NCBI GenBank assembly: GCA_938084565.1
Contig: CALKEU010000005.1
Coordinates: 131,715-195,714, forward strand
Length of the DNA: 64,000 nt
Reading direction: 5' to 3'
Source: Candidatus Kapaibacterium sp.
GTDB taxonomy: Bacteria > Bacteroidota > Ignavibacteria > Kapaibacteriales > HRBIN21
The notes beneath the pieces were generated by a model. That model did not search any database, was not told the DNA's origin, and was given only the letters and a program-made list of their open reading frames with translations. Of this stretch, positions 27,044 to 35,682 are shown one piece after another. How positions within the stretch are numbered: the first letter of the stretch is position 1; each line of letters opens with the position of its first letter. Both the position numbers and the translations under genes were made by a program.

Positions 27044-28409
27044 GGTTGTCGTTCTCGGTGCAGGTCGCAGCGGGCGCGCAGCAGCTCGTCTGGCCCAATC
27101 TCGAGGGATGGCCGTGAGGGTCTCTGAGCAGAAGACGGCTCAGGAGTGTGCAGAGGCTGCCCAGGAATTGGCCAGATACGGCATTGCTGCCGAATTTGGA
27201 GGGCATAGCGAGCGGATCTTCCACGCCGATTTGTGGATTATCTCCCCCGGCATTGCCCCGCACGTTCCCGTTGTTCAGGAGGCCTGCCGTCGGGGCATCC
27301 CGATTATATCGGAGCTCGAGTTTGCCTGGCAATTCCTCTCGGGGCAGACTGTGCTGGCGGTGACGGGTACCAATGGCAAAACGACCACAAGCGCCCTCTT
27401 GGGCTTTATGCTCCAGCGGGCGGGGAAGAAGGTGGTCGTCGGCGGCAATATAGGGACGCCACTCTCAGCCCTGGTGCTACAGGGTATCCCGGCAGAGGGA
27501 ATTGTTGTGCTGGAGGTCAGTAGCTACCAGCTCCACTTCAGTTCGCACTTCCGCCCGGATGTTGCTGTGCTGCTCAACATTACGCCCGATCACCTGGACT
27601 ATCACGGCAGCTTTGCAGCTTACTGTGGGGCTAAGTGGCGCATTACGGCGCAGCAACGCCCACAGGATTTTCTAATTTTGAACGCCGACGATCCACTCGC
27701 TCGAGCAGCAGGGTGGTGGAGTCGGGCACGCTGTGCCTATTTTGGGCGGCAACCGGTGTCCTACGGGGCCTACGTCCGAGGCACAGCGATCGTGCTGGTG
27801 TGGCAGCATGGAGAGGAAGTACTCATGCAGACGAGTGAACTCCGTCTGCCGGGGGTGCACAATGTGTACAATTCCCTGGCAGCCGCTGTAGCAGCACGGG
27901 CGCTTGAAATCCGCAACGAGGACATCCGCGATAGTCTGCTCCAGTTTGCCGGGGTCGAGCATCGGCTTGAGTTCGTTCGCCGCTGGCGGGGGGTGGATTT
28001 CATCAACGACTCGAAAGCCACGAACGTGAATGCTGCCTGGTATGCGCTGTCGAGCTACACGCAGCCCATCGTTTGGATTGCTGGCGGGCGGGGTGAGAAC
28101 AACGATTACAGTCTGCTCGATGAACTCGTGCGACAGCGCGTGCGGCTTCTGATCGCCATTGGAGAGGAGGCGGAAGCGCTCTATGCCCACTTCTGTGTGC
28201 ACGTACGCTGCCTCACGGCCGCTTCCCTCGAGGAGGCTGTCCAACTGGCTGCCCATGCAGCGCAGCCGGGGGATGTCGTGCTCTTTTCCCCGGCGTGCAA
28301 GTCCTTCGATATGTTCGTCAACTTCGAGCATCGGGGGGAGGTCTTCCGCCGCGCGGTCTGGGAGTTGCCCGCAGAGGAGGAGGTGCCATTGCAAGACTTC
28401 CTCGGCTAG
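27036..28409 (+). CDS. murD: UDP-N-acetylmuramoyl-L-alanine--D-glutamate ligase
   Basis: Adds D-glutamate to UDP-MurNAc-L-Ala in peptidoglycan synthesis. The 457 residues show an N-terminal Rossmann-like domain (VVVLGAGRSG), the ATP P-loop VTGTNGKTTTS, VLLNITPDHLDYH, NADDP, the INDSKATN motif of the central domain and a C-terminal ligase domain (IAGGRGENNDYS). It stands apart from any mur/fts cluster. The ATG at 27036 overlaps the upstream stop. Its 3' end overlaps the convergent GldM-like gene by four bases. Confidence 0.95.
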   Translation: MTEVVVLGAGRSGRAAARLAQSRGMAVRVSEQKTAQECAEAAQELARYGIAAEFGGHSERIFHADLWIISPGIAPHVPVVQEACRRGIPIISELEFAWQFLSGQTVLAVTGTNGKTTTSALLGFMLQRAGKKVVVGGNIGTPLSALVLQGIPAEGIVVLEVSSYQLHFSSHFRPDVAVLLNITPDHLDYHGSFAAYCGAKWRITAQQRPQDFLILNADDPLARAAGWWSRARCAYFGRQPVSYGAYVRGTAIVLVWQHGEEVLMQTSELRLPGVHNVYNSLAAAVAARALEIRNEDIRDSLLQFAGVEHRLEFVRRWRGVDFINDSKATNVNAAWYALSSYTQPIVWIAGGRGENNDYSLLDELVRQRVRLLIAIGEEAEALYAHFCVHVRCLTAASLEEAVQLAAHAAQPGDVVLFSPACKSFDMFVNFEHRGEVFRRAVWELPAEEEVPLQDFLG

Positions 28410-29788
28410 CGACGCCACCGGAGCGGCCGGCCGGCACGATCGGTGAAGAGGATCTCGAGCGGGCGCGCTGGGTCAGCCCCTTCGAGGAGGAAGGTCTGTT
28501 CTGTGATAAGCCCGTATGGCTCAGCAGTGTGCCGCCGTCGGTTGCCGTAGAGCTCTCGTATGGTGCCCGTGCCGTCTAAGGAGGCCGAGCACAGATTGGG
28601 TTCACCGCGGACAGTACCAAAACAGCGGATACGAAGCTGCAGGAGTCCTCGCTCCAGGGAGCGGACCTCGAGGAGCTCGGGCGGGGGAAAGTCCCGAATG
28701 GGAATGGGAGTTTCGTCGAGTAGCTGGGAGTTGACGAAGCGGCGCAGGATCAATGTGGTGCCGGTATCGGCCAATTGTGGGGTAACAGAGAGCGGGGTTC
28801 CTGCAGTCGAGGAGGTCCACAGGCGTTGTCCGCCGTAGAGTTCAACCCGCACGGCCTGCCCTCGTAACTGCAGCCGTGGGTCGAGCAGGTAGGTTCGTTC
28901 CGGATACATTTCTGCTGGAACCTCAGGCCGCGGGAGCGGGCGCGCATTGACGGCAATACGGGCTGTGGCTTGCTCTCCATCGAGGCGACGGGTCAGCGTC
29001 ACGGCAATCTGCATCTGTCCGATGGCGGGAGCTGTGCCCCGAAGGAGTAGGCTGGTTGCAGTACGGGGGGTGACAGTGGCTTTCCCATCCCCGATGAGGG
29101 AGACTTGCGGCGGGGAAGCCATATCGGTGAGTACGTTCATGCCGAAGACCACTATCTCTGTCTCCCACTGGCCATGTGGTGGGGCTTCCAGTACGGACTC
29201 GATCGGTACCAAGCGCAGTGGGGGTGGAGGAATGCGCTCGGCAGAAAGCGGGCTCGGGGCTGGAGGAGGAGCCGCGGTAATGAAGCTAATGCGCAGAAGT
29301 GCTGTCAGCTGTTCTGTATGGTGAGTCTGTCCGATGGTATAGGAGGCCTGTAGGCGGAGCCGGTAGAGATGTTGCCCAGGGAGCAGCGGGGCGGTCTTCC
29401 ACGGGAAGCGCCACACAACCCGAACACGTCGGAGCTCAGGCTGAATATCCAGCCATATCGGAGTGGCATCCTTGTGCTGAGAAGAGTGCCACAGGAGCTG
29501 CCCAGCTGAATCGAGCGCTGCGCTGAGCACGAGCTGTTCCAGCCGACGGGAGTACGATAGGACGAGGACGGAATCGTAGGCCAGCACCCGTCGCCTGCCG
29601 GCGCTATCTTCCACAACGCAGAGGAGCTCGGTCTGACTCAGGAAGAATTCCACCGGTCCTTCTGCCGGCGGGGGGAGAAGCCCAGGGCGCTGCGGTGGCG
29701 ACCATGTCCATTCGAGCACCAGCAGTATCGAGAGCAAGACGGCAAGTGCAACGAAGAACTCTCCACCAACGGGGACAGTGCTACGCAT
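28406..29788 (-). CDS. GldM-like single-pass protein with large periplasmic region
   Basis: A 460-residue protein with one N-terminal membrane helix (FFVALAVLLSILLVLEW), a proline-rich linker and a long beta-rich periplasmic part that looks like successive Ig-like modules. Sequence alone does not identify it. The case for a GldM-like motor partner rests on topology, size and position directly after a GldL-like gene, the order seen in gliding/T9SS operons. GldM spans the inner membrane and couples GldL to the periplasmic GldK/GldN ring. The ATG at 29788 overlaps the upstream stop; 29791 is an equivalent start. An unrelated envelope scaffold remains possible. Confidence 0.5.
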   Translation of the reverse strand: MRSTVPVGGEFFVALAVLLSILLVLEWTWSPPQRPGLLPPPAEGPVEFFLSQTELLCVVEDSAGRRRVLAYDSVLVLSYSRRLEQLVLSAALDSAGQLLWHSSQHKDATPIWLDIQPELRRVRVVWRFPWKTAPLLPGQHLYRLRLQASYTIGQTHHTEQLTALLRISFITAAPPPAPSPLSAERIPPPPLRLVPIESVLEAPPHGQWETEIVVFGMNVLTDMASPPQVSLIGDGKATVTPRTATSLLLRGTAPAIGQMQIAVTLTRRLDGEQATARIAVNARPLPRPEVPAEMYPERTYLLDPRLQLRGQAVRVELYGGQRLWTSSTAGTPLSVTPQLADTGTTLILRRFVNSQLLDETPIPIRDFPPPELLEVRSLERGLLQLRIRCFGTVRGEPNLCSASLDGTGTIRELYGNRRRHTAEPYGLITEQTFLLEGADPARPLEILFTDRAGRPLRWRR

Positions 29789-30539
29789 CATGGTGCGGTG
29801 GCGACTGTCGACGACCCGCCTCATCGGCCGCAGCAGCTAGCAAACGGGCCAGTTCCTGATGGACCAGGCTCTGCAGGTGCTGCGTACGCCAGAGCGAGAA
29901 CTCGTTGAGTGCTTCGTGGAGCACGGCGGTCAGCTGTGCCAGGCTCTGCTGGAGAAGCTCCAGGCGTTCTGTGAGTGCCTCTCCTGGCTGAGGAAGGTGG
30001 TGGAACTTCTCCACAAGCTGGCGCAGATGCTCGAGGGAGGCAATCTGAGAAGCTGTGAGCTCCTGCCATTGCTGGAGGAGCTCCTCGTGAGCTTTGGCGA
30101 TGGTGTCAATGTCGGCTGCGATGGTGTCCAGGTCATTGGCCAATTCGGCAAGGTCGCCGCCGCGCTTGGATGCAGGGGAACCAGGGGCAAGCAACAACAG
30201 AAGCCACAGCAGCACGAGGAAGAAGCCTTCGGCAATGAGCCCGGCCACAATGAGCCCTTCGCCGACAGAGCCGGTCAGCCGTTGGAGGGCAAGGAGCAGC
30301 ACAATGAAGGCTGCCCCGAGGAAGACCAGTCCCAGTGCCCATGGGGTAAAGAGAGGAGCCACGACAGCTTCAAGCCAGCGTCGTCCACCGTGCCACCATC
30401 CGTGTGCGGGCAGATCCATCTCCGGGGAGCCTGCAATGGCCCAGCGCAGCGTCTGTGCCAACGTACGCAGCCGCCCTTGCCGCTGCAGTAGTTCCTGAGC
30501 CTGTAGGAAGAGGCGTTCCCTTATGTCCGCGTCCGCCAT
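29781..30539 (-). CDS. GldL-like two-helix membrane protein with C-terminal coiled coil
   Basis: 252 residues: about 65 cytoplasmic residues, two adjacent membrane helices (ALGLVFLGAAFIVLLLAL and GEGLIVAGLIAEGFFLVLLW) and a long coiled coil (DLDTIAADIDTIAKAHEELL onward). The second helix fits the GldL pattern GxxLxxxGLxxE(A/G)xxF with its buried glutamate, the residue implicated in proton-driven rotation of the T9SS/gliding motor. Canonical GldL lacks the N-terminal extension, so this is a divergent member at best. The start at 30539 overlaps the LptG-type gene by 19 bases; the GldM-like gene follows with an 8-base overlap. Confidence 0.6.
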   Translation of the reverse strand: MADADIRERLFLQAQELLQRQGRLRTLAQTLRWAIAGSPEMDLPAHGWWHGGRRWLEAVVAPLFTPWALGLVFLGAAFIVLLLALQRLTGSVGEGLIVAGLIAEGFFLVLLWLLLLLAPGSPASKRGGDLAELANDLDTIAADIDTIAKAHEELLQQWQELTASQIASLEHLRQLVEKFHHLPQPGEALTERLELLQQSLAQLTAVLHEALNEFSLWRTQHLQSLVHQELARLLAAAADEAGRRQSPPHHDA

Positions 30540-31600
30540 AGAAGGAGAATCCCGCCGATGAAGAACAGGCCATTCGTAAACCACCCCGCTACAAAGGGGG
30601 ACAGAGGGGTAGCTACCCCGAGAGTTTGGGTCAGGCGAGTGAGCACCATGTAGGTGAAGGCTAAAGCGGCGGCTGTTCCGAACTGTGCCGCTAGCCCAGC
30701 TCGACGATATACGGCTGCAAGCGGAACCGCAAGCAGCGTGATGATCAGATGCGCAAATGGCAGAGCGTATTCGCTGTAGTAGGTCACGCGCAGGGCTCGG
30801 ACATCCTGTCCGCTCTGGGCCAGCGTAGCAATGTAGTGTTGCAGCTCTGGCAGCGTCATCTCCGCTGGCGTCCGTTGCAGGCGCGCAATCATCTCGTGCG
30901 TGAGCCGGAGGGCTACTGTGGTCTCAGCTCGGGTGATGAGCGCTGGGGGAGTACCGTACGAGCGTTCAATCACACGGAAGAGCTTCCATTGCCTGCTTAG
31001 GCTATCCCAAGCCATGACATCGGCTTCCAGGCGGCTCAGCCAACGGGGAGCATTCCCGGCGGTGAAATCTTCAATAGCCACGCCGTAGGCCCGACGCTCT
31101 TCAGGCTCGTAACGCTGCAGCAGTACGGTGCGGGTTGGGGTATCTCGGAAGGCAAGATTGAAGAGAACCCGACTTTGCGGCGCGCGCTGGAGGTAGCGCC
31201 GCTCAATGCTGAGTTTGCGCTCAGTTGCCCGTGGGACGATCCAGCCGTTGAAGGCAAGCTGTGCGAAGCTCAGCAGTACCATTGCACCGCAGACGGGGGC
31301 CGCAAGCTGGGGCAGTCCAATACCGGAGGCCTTCATGGCCGTAAGTTCGTGACGCTGCGTCAGGCGTCCGATACCGAAGAGGCAGGCCAGCAGAGTTGCT
31401 ACAGGCGCTAAGTACTTGAGCATCTCGGGAAGGAAGATGACGTAGTACTCGGCGATCACCAGTGCCGGAGTACCTGTGTCCAGGAAGTCGTCCAGATTCT
31501 CGATGAGGTTGACCACGATGAAGATCACGCACAGAGCTACGAGCGTGAAGGCAAAGATGAGCCCAATTTGGCGCAGTACGTACGCTGTCAGGCGCCACAT
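30521..31600 (-). CDS. lptG: LptF/LptG-family permease (YjgP/YjgQ)
   Basis: Inner-membrane permease subunit of the Lpt machine that extracts LPS and feeds it to the periplasmic bridge. The 359 residues have three N-terminal helices, a periplasmic jellyroll-like region (about 125-250) and three C-terminal helices. Typical segments are YVLRQIGLIFAFTL, the LTAMKASGIG coupling helix and FAHLIITLLAVPLA. It starts at the ATG at 31600, 25 bases after a TAAATTTG promoter element, and leads the unit with the GldL/GldM-like genes. LptF versus LptG cannot be separated by eye. Confidence 0.88.
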   Translation of the reverse strand: MWRLTAYVLRQIGLIFAFTLVALCVIFIVVNLIENLDDFLDTGTPALVIAEYYVIFLPEMLKYLAPVATLLACLFGIGRLTQRHELTAMKASGIGLPQLAAPVCGAMVLLSFAQLAFNGWIVPRATERKLSIERRYLQRAPQSRVLFNLAFRDTPTRTVLLQRYEPEERRAYGVAIEDFTAGNAPRWLSRLEADVMAWDSLSRQWKLFRVIERSYGTPPALITRAETTVALRLTHEMIARLQRTPAEMTLPELQHYIATLAQSGQDVRALRVTYYSEYALPFAHLIITLLAVPLAAVYRRAGLAAQFGTAAALAFTYMVLTRLTQTLGVATPLSPFVAGWFTNGLFFIGGILLLWRTRT

Positions 31601-31624
31601 GGGATGTGGGATGGCTTTGTGCTA

Positions 31625-31632
31625 CAAATTTA
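31625..31632 (-). promoter_or_regulatory. -7 promoter element TAAATTTG before the LptG-type gene
   Basis: Exact TAnnTTTG element on the minus strand, 25 bases before the ATG at 31600, in the short divergent gap to the RNA methyltransferase. No -33 element is clear. Confidence 0.6.
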
Positions 31633-31680
31633 GCCCGTGACACGTCTTTGCACTTCTCCAAAGCCCCGGTAGAGTCAGCG

Positions 31681-33090
31681 ATGGAACCGGCTGTGTGGGA
31701 GAGAGCCTTCCAGCGCTACAGAGGGCTGGTAGAGGATGCGGAAGCTTTCTGGGCATGCCTGCGGACCCCACTGCCGCCGTGCGTATGGGTCAATAGGCTC
31801 AAAGTCACCGTGGAGGAGTTTCAGGCTTACTGTCGTGAAGAGGGCATCGAGCTCGAGCCCGTTGCATGGTATCCGGGAGCTTTTCGGCTGCCGTCGTGGG
31901 AGCGCCCAGGGGCTACGCTGCCCTTCGTTGCAGGGTGGTACTACGTGCAGGAAGAGATCGCTATGGCGGCCGTAGTGGCGCTCGATCCGCAGCCCGGGGA
32001 GCGAGTGCTCGATCTCTGTGCTGCACCAGGGGGAAAGACCGCCCAGATTGCCCTGCGCGTCGGTCCTGGGGGGAGCGTGCTGGCCAATGAAGTCTCCAGA
32101 GAACGCCTGGCAAGCCTACGGGCGACGGTCGATCGGCTCGGCTTGCTGAACGTTGGGGTAGCGTGGTACGATGGGCGTTTCTTTCCAGCCCCAGATGGTG
32201 TCTGGGATCGTGTGCTCGTAGATGCCCCCTGTACAGGAGAGGGTACCGTGCGGAAGGCCGAGCATCGGTGGCGTCCGGTAACGGAGAGCTTCCGACGCTA
32301 CTGCACAACCGTCCAGCAGGCACTCCTGCGGCGTGCACTCCATTTGGTCAAACCCGGTGGGGTCATCGTCTACAGCACCTGTACATTTGCCCCTGAGGAG
32401 AACGAGATGGTGTTGGATGCCGTGTTGGGGGATTATGGAGTGGTGGAGCCCTTCACAATCGAGGGCTTGCAGGCTATGCCCGGTGTGCAACGCTGGGAGG
32501 GCCGGAGCTTACGAGAGGATGTCGTCCATGCCCACCGCTTCTGGCCTCATCTGAACGATACGGGTGGCTTCTTTGTGGCTCGTATTCGCCGGACCGAGAT
32601 CCCTTTGCCTGCAATGTCGCTCCCACGGCCACCGCGCCGCTGGCCTCCGCAGCAGCCCGCATACCGTCTGGACGGTATTACATGGCTGTGTGAGCGTTTT
32701 GGCTTGTCCCCGGAGCTCTTCGCCTCGTACCGCTATTGGATGCGCGGGCGAGAGATTCTCTGGATGGCCTTTCCTGTGCTGGAGCTTCCCCCGAATGTGG
32801 TCTTGGAAAGCTGCGGGATTCCGCTCTTGAGCTACAAGCGAAAACACATCAAACCGAAGACGGCGGGATTGCAGCTCCTCGGGCCGATGGTGACACGCAA
32901 TGTCGTCGAGCTACCTGACCGGGCGGCAGCGTTGCGCTTCGTGAACGGACAGTCGCAGAATCTCGCTGCTGATGTCGAACCGGGCTTTGTCCATGTACGC
33001 TACCGTTCCTTTGAGCTTGGCTGCGGACTCTATGCCCGGGGACAGCTCCATTCACAGATCCCACGTGGGTTGCAGACGCAGGTGGAGTAA
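31681..33090 (+). CDS. NOL1/NOP2/Sun-family RNA m5C methyltransferase (RsmF-like)
   Basis: SAM-dependent cytosine-5 methyltransferase of rRNA or tRNA. The 469 residues show SAM motif I LCAAPGGKT (about 112-120), the DAPCTGEG catalytic loop (Cys about 184) and the second catalytic cysteine in YSTCTFAPEEN (about 234). The C-terminal 150 residues end in a PUA-like segment (FVNGQSQNL, GFVHVRY), the arrangement of RsmF-type enzymes. The ATG at 31681 is chosen over an upstream one because conservation begins there. The target base is not determined. Confidence 0.88.
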   Translation: MEPAVWERAFQRYRGLVEDAEAFWACLRTPLPPCVWVNRLKVTVEEFQAYCREEGIELEPVAWYPGAFRLPSWERPGATLPFVAGWYYVQEEIAMAAVVALDPQPGERVLDLCAAPGGKTAQIALRVGPGGSVLANEVSRERLASLRATVDRLGLLNVGVAWYDGRFFPAPDGVWDRVLVDAPCTGEGTVRKAEHRWRPVTESFRRYCTTVQQALLRRALHLVKPGGVIVYSTCTFAPEENEMVLDAVLGDYGVVEPFTIEGLQAMPGVQRWEGRSLREDVVHAHRFWPHLNDTGGFFVARIRRTEIPLPAMSLPRPPRRWPPQQPAYRLDGITWLCERFGLSPELFASYRYWMRGREILWMAFPVLELPPNVVLESCGIPLLSYKRKHIKPKTAGLQLLGPMVTRNVVELPDRAAALRFVNGQSQNLAADVEPGFVHVRYRSFELGCGLYARGQLHSQIPRGLQTQVE

Positions 33091-33095
33091 CTGCC

Positions 33096-33293
33096 ATGGA
33101 GCGGATACAGCAGACGGCATGGGTGGTTTCGCTGCTGCTCTTGGCTGCTGGAGTCGTTGTGGCAGCCATTGTGTATTGGCTCACTGGGGTGGTATTCCTC
33201 GTGCTCGTCTTTGCGCCTCCTGTGGTGGCGTATCTGCTGCGGCGGTGGCGCCAGCACAGAGCAGTCAATGGGTATCCGTGGGGGGATGGATAA
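33096..33293 (+). CDS. Small two-helix membrane protein
   Basis: A 65-residue protein with two hydrophobic helices (VVSLLLLAAGVVVAAIVYWL and VVFLVLVFAPPVVAYLL), a short RRWRQHR cytoplasmic segment and a charged tail. It fits exactly between the RNA methyltransferase stop and dtd, five and one bases from them. Tight packing and clean membrane topology make it likely to be real. Function unknown. Confidence 0.6.
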   Translation: MERIQQTAWVVSLLLLAAGVVVAAIVYWLTGVVFLVLVFAPPVVAYLLRRWRQHRAVNGYPWGDG

Positions 33294-33294
33294 G

Positions 33295-33744
33295 ATGCGG
33301 GCGTTGGTACAGCGGGTGCGCTATGCTCAGGTACGGGTCGATGGCCGTACCGTTGGGGAAATCGGAAGGGGTCTCCTGGTCTTCGTCGGCTTTGCTGCCG
33401 ATGACACGCCGGAGGTTCTGCAGTGGATGGCGCATAAGCTGATGCATCTGCGGGTCTTCCCCGATGAGGCTGGGCGTATGAATTGCTCCGTGCAGCAGGT
33501 TGGGGGCGGGGTGCTCCTTGTGTCGCAGTTTACTCTCTATGGCGATGTCCGCCGTGGCTTCCGCCCGAGCTTTACCCAAGCGGCGCCACCGGAGCGTGCG
33601 CAGCAGCTGTATGAGGAGTTCGTGCGGCTGTGTCGTCAGTATCCGGTGCCTGTGGCTACGGGAATCTTCGGAGCCATGATGGAGGTGGAGCTCCTCAACG
33701 AAGGGCCGGTTACGCTCTGGATAGAGCGGGAGGCCGTAGCGTAG
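33295..33744 (+). CDS. dtd: D-aminoacyl-tRNA deacylase
   Basis: Chirality proofreading enzyme that removes D-amino acids (and glycine from tRNA-Ala) from tRNA. The 149 residues carry the conserved MRALVQRV start, the SQFTLYGD strand with its active-site Ser-Gln and the C-terminal GxMxV-type motif in TGIFGAMMEVELLNEGPVT, close to the usual Gly-cisPro signature. The ATG at 33295 is set by conservation; another lies nine bases upstream. The glycosyltransferase gene starts one base after its stop. Confidence 0.95.
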   Translation: MRALVQRVRYAQVRVDGRTVGEIGRGLLVFVGFAADDTPEVLQWMAHKLMHLRVFPDEAGRMNCSVQQVGGGVLLVSQFTLYGDVRRGFRPSFTQAAPPERAQQLYEEFVRLCRQYPVPVATGIFGAMMEVELLNEGPVTLWIEREAVA

Positions 33745-33745
33745 G

Positions 33746-34840
33746 ATGCTTCGGATTGCCGTTGTGCGGCTCAGTTCACTGGGCGATGTTTTGTTGATGA
33801 CCCCGCTGCTCCGTCAGCTTCGGGCAAGATTCCCAGAGGCAGAGCTTGTGGCTGTGGTGCGCCATCAGTATGTCGAGGCTGTCGCATACAATCCACGGCT
33901 AACAGCTGTGGTGCCCTATGTGACGGAAGGGCCTTTCTGGCAGGCCAGGGAAGAGCGTCGGCTCTTGCGCTATGGCCTCCGGCATCCGGCCGAGGAGCTC
34001 TGGATTGTGGATCTTCAGCGGAATTGGCGGAGTTGGTACTTACGCTGGGGGAGCCGAGCGCGGCTGTTCCGAGCTCCCAAGCAGCGCTGGCGGAAGTTAT
34101 TGCTCGTCTGGGCTAAGCGTTGGGGGTGGTGGGAGCTGTCCCCCGTGCCAGAGCGCTATTGGCGGGCGGTGGCCGCAGTCGGGGTGGAGAGGGACGAGGA
34201 AGGTTTAGAATGCTGGCTACCGGAGGAGCAGACAGCAACCGTGTATCCGCCCTCCCTGCGTCCGCTCCCCCAATACATACGGCGAATTGCGCTCATCTAC
34301 GGTGCACGCCACGCAACGAAGCGATGGCCCGAGGAGTCTTTCGCAACTCTCGGGCGTCTCTTACGTGAGCAGGGATACGAAGTTGTCCTCGTTGGCGAAC
34401 CGGCTGCGGAGGCACATGCTCGTGCCATGGCCGGGCTGATTGGAGCCGCAGAGGTTGTCTGTACCCCGTCGCTACTGGAGCTTGCTCGCCGGCTCGATTC
34501 GGTCGAGCTTGCCATTGGCAACGACAGCGGGGTAGTCCACTTAGCTGCCGCACGGCGGATACCGGTCATTGTTCTCTTCGGCTCCACAGTACCAGCCCTG
34601 GGTTTTGGCCCTGTGGGCGTTCTGCATGAAATTGTCCAATACCCGCTGCCATGTCGCCCTTGCACTGCCATTGGCCGCCGACGCTGTCCGAAGGGGCACT
34701 TTCACTGCATGCGGCTGATCCAGCCCCAGCATGTGCTACACGCCCTAACAGTACTGCAGGGGTGGCTGCAGGCGTTTCACAGAGGGCCTCAAGCTCCGTG
34801 GGGTCCTACCTTCGGCAGTCGAGCCCGATGGCGGACGTAG
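33746..34840 (+). CDS. Glycosyltransferase family 9 (ADP-heptose:LPS heptosyltransferase-like)
   Basis: A 364-residue GT-B enzyme. Hallmarks are the N-terminal RLSSLGDVLLMTPLLRQLR, the mid-protein TKRWPEESFATL, VLVGEPAAEA, the AIGNDSGVVHLAAA nucleotide-sugar site and a CRPC...CPKGHFHCM cysteine cluster typical of this family. It probably adds heptose to the LPS inner core, consistent with HldD at 49647. Its last 52 bases overlap the 3' end of the convergent alpha/beta hydrolase gene. Confidence 0.88.
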   Translation: MLRIAVVRLSSLGDVLLMTPLLRQLRARFPEAELVAVVRHQYVEAVAYNPRLTAVVPYVTEGPFWQAREERRLLRYGLRHPAEELWIVDLQRNWRSWYLRWGSRARLFRAPKQRWRKLLLVWAKRWGWWELSPVPERYWRAVAAVGVERDEEGLECWLPEEQTATVYPPSLRPLPQYIRRIALIYGARHATKRWPEESFATLGRLLREQGYEVVLVGEPAAEAHARAMAGLIGAAEVVCTPSLLELARRLDSVELAIGNDSGVVHLAAARRIPVIVLFGSTVPALGFGPVGVLHEIVQYPLPCRPCTAIGRRRCPKGHFHCMRLIQPQHVLHALTVLQGWLQAFHRGPQAPWGPTFGSRARWRT

Positions 34841-35682
34841 TGGTCGAGCCACCAGCGAATGTCAGCGTTGCTCTCTGCCCACCGCCCCGCCAGTACGTGG
34901 TCGGCGTTATCGTAGAGGATGAGTTTGTAAGGATGCCGTGCTCGCTGGAGAGCCAGCCCCAGGTAGAGGGCATGTTCGGGGTCGACACGTCGATCCCCAG
35001 TGCCGTGGAGGACGAGCAATGGGGTGCTCTTACAGAGCTGGTCTGCCCAGAGGACAGCCGAGCGTTCAGCGGCAGCCACTGAAGGGGGCACACCCGGCGG
35101 GAGGAAGCGCAGGAGAGTTCGATAGAGCGGATTCGTCGGTGGGAGAACATGGAGCATGGTTGGAGCGCCAATCGTTACAGCAGCTCGAAAGCGTGTAGTA
35201 CGCCGGAGCATCTGGAGCGCCATCATGCCGCCGCGACTTCCACCGACGAGCCCGAGACGATCAGAATCGACGCCGGGAAACTGCTCCAGGAGCGCAAGGA
35301 GGGCCAGAGCATCGTCGACATCGCCTCCACCCCATTCCTCCTGCCCATCGCTGCCCCCAATGCCTCGGTATTGGCTGGCGACGGCAACGTAGCCCCACGT
35401 GGCAAAGAGTCCCAGGGTGGCTGCAGCGGTATAGGGGGTCAGTGCAGAGCGAGGGCCGCTGCCTCCGTGATTGAAGATGACGGCGGGGGTAGCCTCCTCG
35501 AGCTGAGCAGGAAGGGCCAGGTACCCGCGGATCCGTAGCCCGCTACTCCAGTACGTAATGTGGAAGAGCCGTATGCGGCTGAAGCGCTCGAATTCCTCGG
35601 CAGAGAGTCGCCGGCGAAAGAGCGAACACGCTGCTGCAGGAAGTTCGACAGGGATTTGTTCGAGCAACTGCCCTTCAGTCAT
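34789..35682 (-). CDS. Alpha/beta hydrolase (S9/dienelactone hydrolase-like)
   Basis: A 297-residue hydrolase with FNHGGSGP oxyanion region, the SQYRGIGGSDG turn, nucleophile GGSRGGMMA (Ser about 146), acid HGTGDRRVD and base NADHVLAG. The full triad suggests an active acyl-peptidase or esterase. There is no signal peptide. The start overlaps the amidohydrolase stop by four bases, so it is coupled to that gene. Substrate unknown. Confidence 0.85.
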   Translation of the reverse strand: MTEGQLLEQIPVELPAAACSLFRRRLSAEEFERFSRIRLFHITYWSSGLRIRGYLALPAQLEEATPAVIFNHGGSGPRSALTPYTAAATLGLFATWGYVAVASQYRGIGGSDGQEEWGGGDVDDALALLALLEQFPGVDSDRLGLVGGSRGGMMALQMLRRTTRFRAAVTIGAPTMLHVLPPTNPLYRTLLRFLPPGVPPSVAAAERSAVLWADQLCKSTPLLVLHGTGDRRVDPEHALYLGLALQRARHPYKLILYDNADHVLAGRWAESNADIRWWLDHYVRHRARLPKVGPHGA

